A stretch of DNA of 5,433 nucleotides, from NCBI GenBank assembly GCA_963611165.1, contig CAVDQG010000095.1:1-5433 (forward strand), read 5' to 3'. This document shows, in pieces, positions 1 to 5,433 of this stretch. Position 1 is the stretch's first letter. Every line of letters begins with the position of its first letter. The notes below the pieces were generated by a model, which ran no database searches, was not told where the DNA came from, and saw only the letters and a program-made list of their open reading frames with translations. Made by a program: the position numbers and the translations under genes. This DNA comes from SIG603 sp963611165. GTDB lineage: Bacteria > Bacillota > Clostridia > Oscillospirales > Acutalibacteraceae.

Positions 1-25
1 GTTGTTTTCGGCTCTTAATCTTTAA

Positions 26-199
26 TCAATTCCATGAATTTGTTAATAAATAATCCATATAAGCGTCCATTAATTCTCGCTCAGTACTTGAATGTTCGGG
101 TGTCTGCCAATCGCGCGAAGTATCAATTTCGGTTGTACACTTCTCGATCAAACGACCCATGCGATCATATTTGTACTCAACTTTAATAATTTTTGCCAT
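26..199 (-). CDS. Small hypothetical protein, 57 residues
   Basis: A short frame running from ATG at 199 to TGA at 26-28. It is supported by the AGGAGG site 8 nt upstream and by its place 46 bp after the helicase stop on the same strand. The product starts MAKIIKVEYKYDRMGRLIEK, a likely beta-hairpin-forming basic stretch. The middle is polar (TSRDWQTPEHSS), and a probable amphipathic helix follows (ERELMDAYMDYLL), ending TNSWN. It has no cysteine pairs, transmembrane segment or signal peptide. I do not recognise the family. Small operon-end proteins like this in phages may be replisome accessories or host-takeover factors, but no function can be read here. Positions 1-25, beyond its stop, show nothing recognisable. 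Confidence 0.75.
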   Translation of the reverse strand: MAKIIKVEYKYDRMGRLIEKCTTEIDTSRDWQTPEHSSTERELMDAYMDYLLTNSWN

Positions 200-207
200 A
201 ATATTAT

Positions 208-213
208 CCTCCT
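208..213 (-). promoter_or_regulatory. Consensus Shine-Dalgarno of the 57-residue gene
   Basis: In mRNA sense AGGAGG lies 8 nt before the ATG at 199. It is the strongest ribosome binding site in the window and the main reason to accept the short frame behind it as a gene. Confidence 0.85.
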
Positions 214-245
214 AAAATATGGTTTTGTTTCACAATAGGCGTTGT

Positions 246-1481
246 TTATTTCGCGTACGAATTCTTTCCGATATACTTTGTTTCGTTGAAATTCTTTTTT
301 TCAGAAAGAGCCTTACTGATGGCTAAGTCAATCCCTGATCGAGATTTCAAATGGAAATAATAAAGATCTTTAAAAGGAGTATTCAACCTGTCTGTGCGCC
401 CAGCCGATTGCTTCATGATTTTGTAAGAATAATTCTGCGAGTAAAATATAATAGTATCTGTGCTGACGCAATTCCATCCTTCTGCGCCTGCACTGTATTG
501 AACCAAATAAACCCAAGAGTCACCTATCGGTATAGGCTGATGCTTATGACCATTCCATTCTGCCACATCGACTTTTTCACCGTATTGAAGATTTTTCAGA
601 ATATCAAGCTCATAATCGAAATTGTAAAACACTATAATCTTGGGATGTTCTTCAAACAATTCAAGTAAAGCCGCCTGTCTCGATTCATCTTCGTTTACGA
701 TTCGCCTCCAAATATAACAGAGCTCACTAGCAGTGGCTATTGGCTCATCCTTATAAGGATTCCAACGCTTTCTGCTGACTGTCTTGTATTTTGTAATATC
801 ATATTGAACAAGTACATCTTCGTGGTGTGAAACGGTCTCTCGTTTAAAATCCATAGTTACAAGGATACTGTTCCGTAGCCCAATCAGCTTTTTAACATTT
901 AAATATCTGTCTACTTTTGGATATTTTCCGTTAATCCAGGTCATGACAACGTGCTGTTCTTTAAAAGCAGTGCGGTTTTTATAGAACCCGTTAGCAATAA
1001 AGACTGGAATATAATCTTCCCATGTGTCGCCTGGCGTCGCCGAAAGCAAAATCCATTCATTTGATTTGGCGATTTTCAGAAATGCCTTGACCCAAGCACC
1101 CGAACCAACTACCCGTTGCTCGTCAAATATGAAGAATGCATCTTTAACAGATGAATATTTGCCGATGTTATTCCATGAATCAACAACCACCTTATTTTTA
1201 TAAGCGTTGTTTTCTTTGTGAACGGAAAGAAGAAAGGGCGAAAGCTCGCCCTCCCATTCTAAAGTGTCTCTTTTTCTCGCCGTGGTGATGATATATAGGT
1301 CTTTCGGTTTACTCCGCATTCGAATATAATCCTGAGTGTCTAGTTTACCGCCATTTTGCTTGTAGTAGTAAGCTAAAGCGGTTCGTGACTTGCCACTTCC
1401 AACACCGCCGCAGAGAATGCAACCGGTTTTCATACGCTTTACAGCATCCAGTTGATAATCACGGAGTGAAATTCCTGCCAT
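246..1481 (-). CDS. SF2 (SNF2-like) DNA helicase/ATPase
   Basis: A 411-residue ATP-dependent helicase or translocase, probably acting in phage replication or recombination. From the ATG at 1481 the motifs run in order: a Q-like LRDYQLDAV at residues 6-14; Walker A GGVGSGKS (25-32); motif II FIFDEQR (117-123), a DExx box ending in Arg rather than His; motif III SATP (147-150); motif IV-like KIIVFYNF (281-288); motif V AGAEGWN (331-337); and motif VI QSAGRTDRLN (358-367) with the arginine-finger pattern QxxGRxxR. Both RecA-like lobes are therefore complete. The protein is short for SNF2 relatives and carries no extra DNA-binding domain, as is common for phage forms. A GTG at 1496 would add five residues but has an unfavourable SD spacing. 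The gene overlaps its upstream neighbour by 23 bp, and a 46-bp gap follows before the next gene. Confidence 0.92.
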   Translation of the reverse strand: MAGISLRDYQLDAVKRMKTGCILCGGVGSGKSRTALAYYYKQNGGKLDTQDYIRMRSKPKDLYIITTARKRDTLEWEGELSPFLLSVHKENNAYKNKVVVDSWNNIGKYSSVKDAFFIFDEQRVVGSGAWVKAFLKIAKSNEWILLSATPGDTWEDYIPVFIANGFYKNRTAFKEQHVVMTWINGKYPKVDRYLNVKKLIGLRNSILVTMDFKRETVSHHEDVLVQYDITKYKTVSRKRWNPYKDEPIATASELCYIWRRIVNEDESRQAALLELFEEHPKIIVFYNFDYELDILKNLQYGEKVDVAEWNGHKHQPIPIGDSWVYLVQYSAGAEGWNCVSTDTIIFYSQNYSYKIMKQSAGRTDRLNTPFKDLYYFHLKSRSGIDLAISKALSEKKNFNETKYIGKNSYAK

Positions 1482-1806
1482 CTGAATCCCTTTCACTCTC
1501 CTTTTTCGCCAAAGCCATAAGCGTCTCTATTTCTGTAGTTGTAGCGCTTGTTTCATACCATTCGTAATCTTCGAAACCACCGTCTTTTTCTCTTATTGGC
1601 GACATCATTACTGTGGCATAAACTGCCTCGGGGTGCGCCATAGGGTATTCTATACTTATTTCTGCTCCAACGATATTTTCGTAATTTTCACCCAGCCATT
1701 TTTTAGGCACGGTGAAATATAAAGTGGTCGTTTGGCATACTGAGTTATCAATCCGCTCATCGAATACTGCCTGACCCATATCTCTATCAAATATAATGTT
1801 TTTCAT
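1459..1806 (-). CDS. Hypothetical 115-residue protein of the replication operon
   Basis: I do not recognise this protein. It is acidic overall, with no signal peptide or membrane segment. Residues 26-66 look strand-rich (TTTLYFTVPKKW, then VGAEISIEYPMAHPEAVY). Next comes an aromatic and acidic patch, GGFEDYEWYE, near 76-85. The end is charged and probably helical (TEIETLMALAKKESERD), then a short tail. The ATG at 1806 is preferred because GGAG lies 7 nt upstream. A longer version from a TTG at 1821 would add five residues but would place that SD inside the gene. The reading frame runs 23 bp into the helicase gene, which suggests coupled translation. Its place between the SSB-like protein and the helicase makes a replication accessory role plausible, though nothing in the sequence shows an activity. 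Confidence 0.8.
   Translation of the reverse strand: MKNIIFDRDMGQAVFDERIDNSVCQTTTLYFTVPKKWLGENYENIVGAEISIEYPMAHPEAVYATVMMSPIREKDGGFEDYEWYETSATTTEIETLMALAKKESERDSDGRNFTP
1488..1493 (-). promoter_or_regulatory. Ribosome binding site deciding the helicase start
   Basis: In mRNA sense AAAGGG lies 6 nt before the ATG at 1481. A second purine run, AAAGGAG, ends at 1498 only 1 nt before a GTG at 1496. That is too close for the GTG and too far (16 nt) for the ATG. Spacing therefore favours the ATG. Both signals lie inside the end of the 115-residue gene. Confidence 0.6.
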
Positions 1807-1830
1807 AGTTTCACTCCGCAATCGTTAGCG

Positions 1831-2313
1831 TTAGAATGGTAATTCGTCATTGGTATCTGCGTATTTATCGGCAAATTCATCCTCTTCAATTGTTACATAC
1901 ATGGTCTTAAGATAAGCTTTAATACCGGTCTTACCACTAACTTCCCAGTTGTATGGGCGGATTGTTAAATCAACATTGCGAATTTCTGCAAAATCAAGTG
2001 TCCCTATCGATTCTTCATCAAGGGGCGTTTTTGCTCTGCGTGTGATCATTATTACCTTGGGCGGTATATTGTTGAAGCTCACTGCTACCTGAATATAATG
2101 GAGCGGCTCGTCATCCTCTTCACGAGGATTAAGCGCTCTGACATTCCAACCAATATCAGAAAGTCTCTGAGCCATGTCTGGGTCGTCAATCACCACACAG
2201 AAGTTTCTTGCTCCCGCACGGTTGAATTTAGATTCTTCTCCTTTGAAATTGCGGAAGATGATTCTTGCGTTTTCCATGATAATGTTTTCTGTTGTGTATG
2301 TTCTGTTTGCCAT
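1831..2313 (-). CDS. Single-stranded DNA-binding-like protein
   Basis: This 160-residue protein probably coats single-stranded DNA made by the replisome. The body is rich in predicted beta strands with aromatic and basic residues (ENARIIFRNF near residues 14-23, PPKVIMITRR near 84-93, TIRPYNWEV near 107-115), compatible with an OB-like fold. The clearest sign is the end: an acidic stretch finishing in DELPF, matching the acidic tip plus Pro-Phe that bacterial SSBs use to recruit partner enzymes. The sequence also resembles, from memory, a small protein found next to polymerase and helicase genes in tailed phages. It starts at ATG with AAGGAG 9 nt upstream, and its TAA is 24 bp before the next start. 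It is not a close match to the classical Ssb family, so the role rests on the C-terminal tip and the context. Confidence 0.75.
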   Translation of the reverse strand: MANRTYTTENIIMENARIIFRNFKGEESKFNRAGARNFCVVIDDPDMAQRLSDIGWNVRALNPREEDDEPLHYIQVAVSFNNIPPKVIMITRRAKTPLDEESIGTLDFAEIRNVDLTIRPYNWEVSGKTGIKAYLKTMYVTIEEDEFADKYADTNDELPF

Positions 2314-2322
2314 AATAGTATT

Positions 2323-2328
2323 CTCCTT
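2323..2328 (-). promoter_or_regulatory. Ribosome binding site of the SSB-like gene
   Basis: In mRNA sense AAGGAG lies 9 nt before the ATG at 2313. It supports that ATG as the start rather than the internal Met at residue 13. Confidence 0.8.
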
Positions 2329-2339
2329 AATTTAGTTGA

Positions 2340-2392
2340 AAATATAACGAAAATTGCTTAAAATCACGATTTTTAAGTACAAATATAACGAA
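2340..2392. repeat. Pair of 12-nt direct repeats AAATATAACGAA
   Basis: The plus strand reads AAATATAACGAA at 2340-2351 and again, identically, at 2381-2392. The copies start 41 bp apart, close to four helical turns, so both would face the same side of the DNA. Both contain the heptamer AATATAA that is dispersed through the window, extended here by a shared CGAA. This fits a two-site protein-binding element (operator, tandem promoter or replication-initiator site); the function is inferred. Confidence 0.75.
2357..2377. repeat. Short palindrome centred between the direct repeats
   Basis: CTTAAAA (2357-2363) and TTTTAAG (2371-2377) form a perfect 7-bp inverted repeat around TCACGAT. The loop flanks can add TC/GA pairing if one T is bulged. 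The centre, at 2367, lies almost exactly midway between the two flanking direct repeats. The stem is AT-rich, with only its outermost pair G-C, and no T-tract follows, so it is a poor intrinsic terminator. A binding-site half-palindrome or cruciform is more plausible. Confidence 0.55.
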
Positions 2393-2402
2393 TGTGATAT
2401 TT

Positions 2403-5400
2403 CTATCGGAAATCAAAAAGCGTTGAGTCTTCATCTTCTATTGATGCTTGATTGTCTGTATAGTAGGGTTCGTCAGCAACAAAGCGTTCGAAATCTCCGT
2501 ATGCTGATATAGATTCTACTGCCTCGTCAACCATAAGGTTATAATAGGAGCGGTCAATATCATCCTGTTTTTTTAGCTTTTCAACCATTTCAGATTCAAG
2601 CCAACGGAAGCCTTTGGATCCCGTAGCCGCCGCATACCCCTTCTCACCAGTCTTTTTATTATCAGTTTCGCGAAGTAGAACTCCACCTCCCCGACCTGGC
2701 TTAATCGGACAGAATTGCCCAACCTTTCCAACAAAGTGATAGTTGTGGTCTTCTCCGAGAGACTCATTCATGTCCAAATATAATGCCGAGGTAACGGACT
2801 TTGTTTCGCACATGTCGGCAAATTCAATATTTTCTTTACTGAATAAAGTCTTGAAGACATAAGGAATCTGAAATTGAGTTCCTGTTGCAGTCCATGCATA
2901 TGGATGTTTTTTGTTGTCTTTACAAATATCGCTTGAAGAGTTCATGTATGCTTCGCCATAAAGGTTATTGCATTTGTCTATTGTTGCGTATCGGGCAATA
3001 TAAACGGCATCGTTTACCAGACACATACGGTCGTAAGTAGCCTCATGCTCGAAATTATAACCGTACAATTTTCCATAATCTGTAACAAACTTGATTATTT
3101 CAGGGGTTGCGTTTGGTATCTTTATCGAATCTGTTTTAATATGCGCCACGGTAAATCCTCGCTCCTGTACGGCATGCTTTAGATTTACCATAAATAATGC
3201 TCCTCTTTTAGCAACAATATTGTCTTTGTTACGCATGTCTCTGAACGGATTATCAAATTTTGCCGAAGTTAAGCCGTATACAGAGTTGATTGCAATTTTC
3301 AAAGCCTGAGCCAAGTCGGCTGCTGCGTTTTCATCACTTAAATATTTTGCAAGTGCGCCTCCGAGCATTTTTCTCGCTTTATCAAAGTCCTTATGTTTAA
3401 TAGCAATGCGAGCTTGTAAAATATCATTAAATCTATTAGTATACTCTTTTCCGAACAGCTCTTCGGCTACAATGCTACTTGGGTGCATGGAGGCAATATC
3501 AAGCAATGCTATGTTGCTGTACATCCCTGGTTCGGAATATACATAGCCGCCTTCCCCAATTTCTTCGCCTCTGTAAATCGACTTGCCTGCCTCGTAAATA
3601 TAACCCGGGAAGATTGGGCGATTTAAACTGTCAAATTTTGTATACAAATCTGTTTCATTGCCCCAAACACTAAAAGGCAAATCGTCGTATTCGTCTACGG
3701 CCTGGCTTATATCACCCATATTTCGGTATTTGAATTGGTCTTGTGGTTTTCTGTTTCTACCAAATATAATCCGGGTAGTAAGCGAGTTCGTCGTGTCATT
3801 TACCGACATCCCGGCAACGTCTGCCAGAATTTGACGGGCAGTGAAGTCCGCTTTCCTCGCATTAAAAACAGCTTCAGTTGCTATAACATCGTTATCACAA
3901 TATTCAGCAACTTTTGTCCATAATTCCTCCGGTACAGGTTCATTCCAAGGCAAACCTAACTCCTGGTGATGAATTCCAAGTTCGATTTCAAATTTCTTTA
4001 AAGACTGCTTTTTGCTTGAAAAATCGTAAACATCAGTATAAGAAATATTGTAAGCTTCACCAAAAAAGCAATTTGCTTCGCCATTAATAATCTTGTTCGA
4101 AAGCTTGTAAAGCTGTTCGTTTGTATAACCCAAAAGCCTTGCATAAAGAATATGATTATCGTAGCGGCGGCAATTGAATCCTACTAAACGATATTTAATC
4201 AAATTTTCAATCTCTGCAGGAGTGGGGTTAATCATTCGAACTACAGACTTATCTTCACCTTCCATTTTCCAGTTCACGAGAAATAGATTTGGAAAAACCT
4301 CAATATCAAAGAACACTATCTTAGCATCTTCGTTCTCAATTCCGTCAGATTGTTCTTCGGATTTGAAGTGCATCTTATTTACGAGTTTTATGCAATAATC
4401 AGCTTGATGAGTACTTCCAGCGGCGAAAGCTAAAACAGAATTTCGCATATCTGTTACATCGTATTTTAGGTCACTCGCATAAGCGTCTTCCAAAATCTTG
4501 AATATAAAGTCTATGCTTGGTTTCGTTGCGGCATGGTATTCTTTATTTAAGTTCTTCTTTATTTGTGTCCTTAGGGCTTTTTCGCTCTTCATCCCTTCGA
4601 AATTCAGCACCCGTTTTTCTCCTTTCAGTGGTAATCCTGAATTAATAGTTGCAATCGGTAAATCATTGCATTTGGTCAGTTTTCTTCGTAACGAGCTATT
4701 GCCCGTAAACACTTTAACTTCAATATGGTTATCGTAAACCCTGCTTAATTTCGACACATCCCCGTCATAAATATAATGCAGATGTATTCCTTGACCGCTT
4801 TTACTGAGCTCGCCGTAAGTAGGTGGCCATTTGCTTGCCTCTTTTGCATTCAATTCAAAGGATTTATTTCCATTCTCATCCTGAATATCAAAGTCTATGA
4901 CTATGTGATTGCTCGGAACTTTCACATAGTGCAATTTGGTAGTGTCTAATTCGTTAAGCTTTGTTTTAACATTTTCCCATTTAGCAACTGGTGTCTCTTT
5001 CGAGGATGCGTATTGAGCCAAACAATCAGCACAATTAGTATCAAAGAACGATTTTTGCTCGGAAAATATAATTTGGGGTGTGTCTGTTGTTTTATTGACA
5101 TCATGCCTTTGCTCATCGAATTTTTCACTGCGAAAGCCAATATAGTAACTACGAACACGAGTACCGTCATCCAAATTAAATCGCTCTTTGAAATCCTGAA
5201 AGTAGTTTTTCAATTCTTCCTTGAAAATTCTCTGCGAAAACGGATAGCTTACCTTAGCCTCTTCACAATATGTTTTATACATCTCCCAAGCAGCTTTTAA
5301 AGTTGTGCCGTTTTCTTTTTTGAAAATATGGAAAGAATCAACCACGAAGTTATAGAAATCGTTGGAAGCACCGAGCATTGTTAACGGAATATAATCATCA

Positions 5401-5433
5401 TACCTGCCGGGATTATCGAGATACACCTCACGG
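2403..5433 (-). CDS. Primase-exonuclease-family B DNA polymerase fusion, 5'-partial
   Basis: Phage replicative polymerase that probably also primes. Residues are counted from the in-frame GTG at 5426. Residues 1-103 resemble the winged-helix tail of D5/P4-type phage helicases (AWEMYKTYCEEAKV, then FKEELKNYF). Residues 165-250 carry archaeo-eukaryotic primase motifs: IVIDFD (D178, D180), SKSGQGIH (H215) and IEVKVFTG (E236). Residues 300-355 look like a helical primase C-terminal region. The exonuclease has DIE (D374, E376), NxxxYD (N418, D423) and YxxxD (Y509, D513), so proofreading should be intact. The polymerase has motif A DIASMHPS (D643), motif B KIAINSVYG (K710-G718) and motif C KTDS, where Lys764 replaces the first Asp of the usual DTDS and catalytic-type D766 is kept. 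The frame stays open to the edge (codons for R and E precede the GTG) and the GTG lacks an SD, so the true start lies outside. The stop is TAG. The polymerase identity is firm; primase activity and the upstream helicase are inferred. Confidence 0.93.
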   Translation of the reverse strand, partial: REVYLDNPGRYDDYIPLTMLGASNDFYNFVVDSFHIFKKENGTTLKAAWEMYKTYCEEAKVSYPFSQRIFKEELKNYFQDFKERFNLDDGTRVRSYYIGFRSEKFDEQRHDVNKTTDTPQIIFSEQKSFFDTNCADCLAQYASSKETPVAKWENVKTKLNELDTTKLHYVKVPSNHIVIDFDIQDENGNKSFELNAKEASKWPPTYGELSKSGQGIHLHYIYDGDVSKLSRVYDNHIEVKVFTGNSSLRRKLTKCNDLPIATINSGLPLKGEKRVLNFEGMKSEKALRTQIKKNLNKEYHAATKPSIDFIFKILEDAYASDLKYDVTDMRNSVLAFAAGSTHQADYCIKLVNKMHFKSEEQSDGIENEDAKIVFFDIEVFPNLFLVNWKMEGEDKSVVRMINPTPAEIENLIKYRLVGFNCRRYDNHILYARLLGYTNEQLYKLSNKIINGEANCFFGEAYNISYTDVYDFSSKKQSLKKFEIELGIHHQELGLPWNEPVPEELWTKVAEYCDNDVIATEAVFNARKADFTARQILADVAGMSVNDTTNSLTTRIIFGRNRKPQDQFKYRNMGDISQAVDEYDDLPFSVWGNETDLYTKFDSLNRPIFPGYIYEAGKSIYRGEEIGEGGYVYSEPGMYSNIALLDIASMHPSSIVAEELFGKEYTNRFNDILQARIAIKHKDFDKARKMLGGALAKYLSDENAAADLAQALKIAINSVYGLTSAKFDNPFRDMRNKDNIVAKRGALFMVNLKHAVQERGFTVAHIKTDSIKIPNATPEIIKFVTDYGKLYGYNFEHEATYDRMCLVNDAVYIARYATIDKCNNLYGEAYMNSSSDICKDNKKHPYAWTATGTQFQIPYVFKTLFSKENIEFADMCETKSVTSALYLDMNESLGEDHNYHFVGKVGQFCPIKPGRGGGVLLRETDNKKTGEKGYAAATGSKGFRWLESEMVEKLKKQDDIDRSYYNLMVDEAVESISAYGDFERFVADEPYYTDNQASIEDEDSTLFDFR

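Larger units (their letters stand above)
2314..2402 (-). promoter_or_regulatory. Intergenic control region before the SSB-like gene
   Basis: This 89-bp gap, between the polymerase stop and the next start, is the longest non-coding stretch in the window. It is strongly AT-rich. It holds two identical 12-nt repeats, a palindrome between them, and an AAGGAG ribosome binding site. In mRNA sense both repeats contain TATATT, one base off the sigma-70 -10 consensus TATAAT. No good -35 TTGACA sits 16-18 bp upstream of either. One repeat reads TATATTTG, which also matches the Bacteroidota -7 pattern TAnnTTTG, but no TTG box is well placed. The region is therefore a likely promoter or operator for the SSB, helicase and downstream genes, but the recognising factor cannot be named. 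Confidence 0.55.
445..5394 (-). repeat. Dispersed strand-locked heptamer TTATATT (AATATAA on plus)
   Basis: By hand scan AATATAA starts on the plus strand at 445, 711, 1008, 1323, 1716, 1790, 2092, 2341, 2382, 2777, 2997, 3597, 3763, 4501, 4770, 5065 and 5388. I found no TTATATT on the plus strand. The base before it is A in eleven cases, G in five and C in one; the base after is T, C or A, never G. Two copies lie in the 2314-2402 gap and the rest inside the polymerase, SSB-like, 115-residue and helicase genes. At this composition roughly one copy per strand would be expected. None occurs at 1-444, which includes the 57-residue gene. Function unknown. Confidence 0.7.

Noticed and set aside
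1804..1821. TTG at 1821 as start of the 115-residue gene
   Set aside because: The GGAG at 1814-1817 has correct spacing for the ATG at 1806 and would be inside the gene if TTG were used.
2357..2377. Intrinsic terminator for the polymerase gene
   Set aside because: The stem is short and AT-rich, and no T-tract follows in the transcribed direction.
2375..2400. Bacteroidota-type promoter (TAnnTTTG) at TATATTTG
   Set aside because: No TTG/TTTG box lies at the usual distance upstream, and the strong SD sequences argue against a Bacteroidota host.
2573..2767. Minus-strand 64-residue frame inside the polymerase gene
   Set aside because: It overlaps the conserved C-terminal polymerase region in another frame and shows no independent start signal or domain.
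3091..3309. Plus-strand open frames across the polymerase and helicase genes
   Set aside because: They lie opposite strongly supported coding sequence, have no convincing SD or recognisable domain, and are shadows of the minus-strand genes.
5415..5426. GTG at 5426 as the true start of the polymerase gene
   Set aside because: There is no SD in the few bases visible upstream, the frame stays open to the edge, and the first residues look like the inside of a helicase tail domain.
1..5433. tRNA genes, CRISPR arrays, insertion sequences, attachment sites
   Set aside because: I saw no cloverleaf, no spaced long repeats, no transposase and no terminal inverted repeats. The dispersed heptamer is too short and irregular to be a CRISPR array.

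Overview
The window looks like part of the DNA-replication module of a double-stranded DNA bacteriophage or prophage. All five genes lie on the minus strand, are closely packed, and encode a polymerase, a single-strand-binding-like protein, a small unknown protein, an SF2 helicase and a tiny unknown protein. The sequence is moderately AT-rich. Four starts have clear Shine-Dalgarno sequences (AGGAGG, AAGGAG, GGAG, AAAGGG), which fits a Bacillota-type host better than a Bacteroidota one. That host call is inference; no structural, integration or host gene is present to confirm it.

Layout in transcription order, from high to low coordinates. 5433-2403: a very large reading frame, open at the window edge, with a helicase-type winged-helix tail, an archaeo-eukaryotic-type primase domain, a 3'-5' exonuclease and a family B DNA polymerase core. 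2402-2314: an 89-bp gap with two identical 12-nt direct repeats placed symmetrically around a short palindrome, then the SD of the next gene. 2313-1831: an SSB-like protein ending in the acidic tip DELPF. 1806-1459: an unrecognised 115-residue protein. 1481-246: an SF2/SNF2-like helicase whose start overlaps the end of the 115-residue gene. 199-26: a 57-residue unknown protein with the best SD of the window. Positions 1-25 hold nothing recognisable.

Together these supply priming, synthesis, proofreading, strand coating and unwinding. The domain order of the large protein suggests that a D5/SF3-type helicase lies upstream of the window edge, perhaps in the same polypeptide.

The main unexplained signal is a heptamer, AATATAA on the plus strand (TTATATT in mRNA sense). 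I count 17 copies in this orientation and none in the other. They run across four genes in all three reading frames, and two more sit in the intergenic element. About half of the intervals fall between 249 and 323 bp. A strand-locked, quasi-regular dispersed motif in a replication module that encodes its own primase deserves a genome-wide test.
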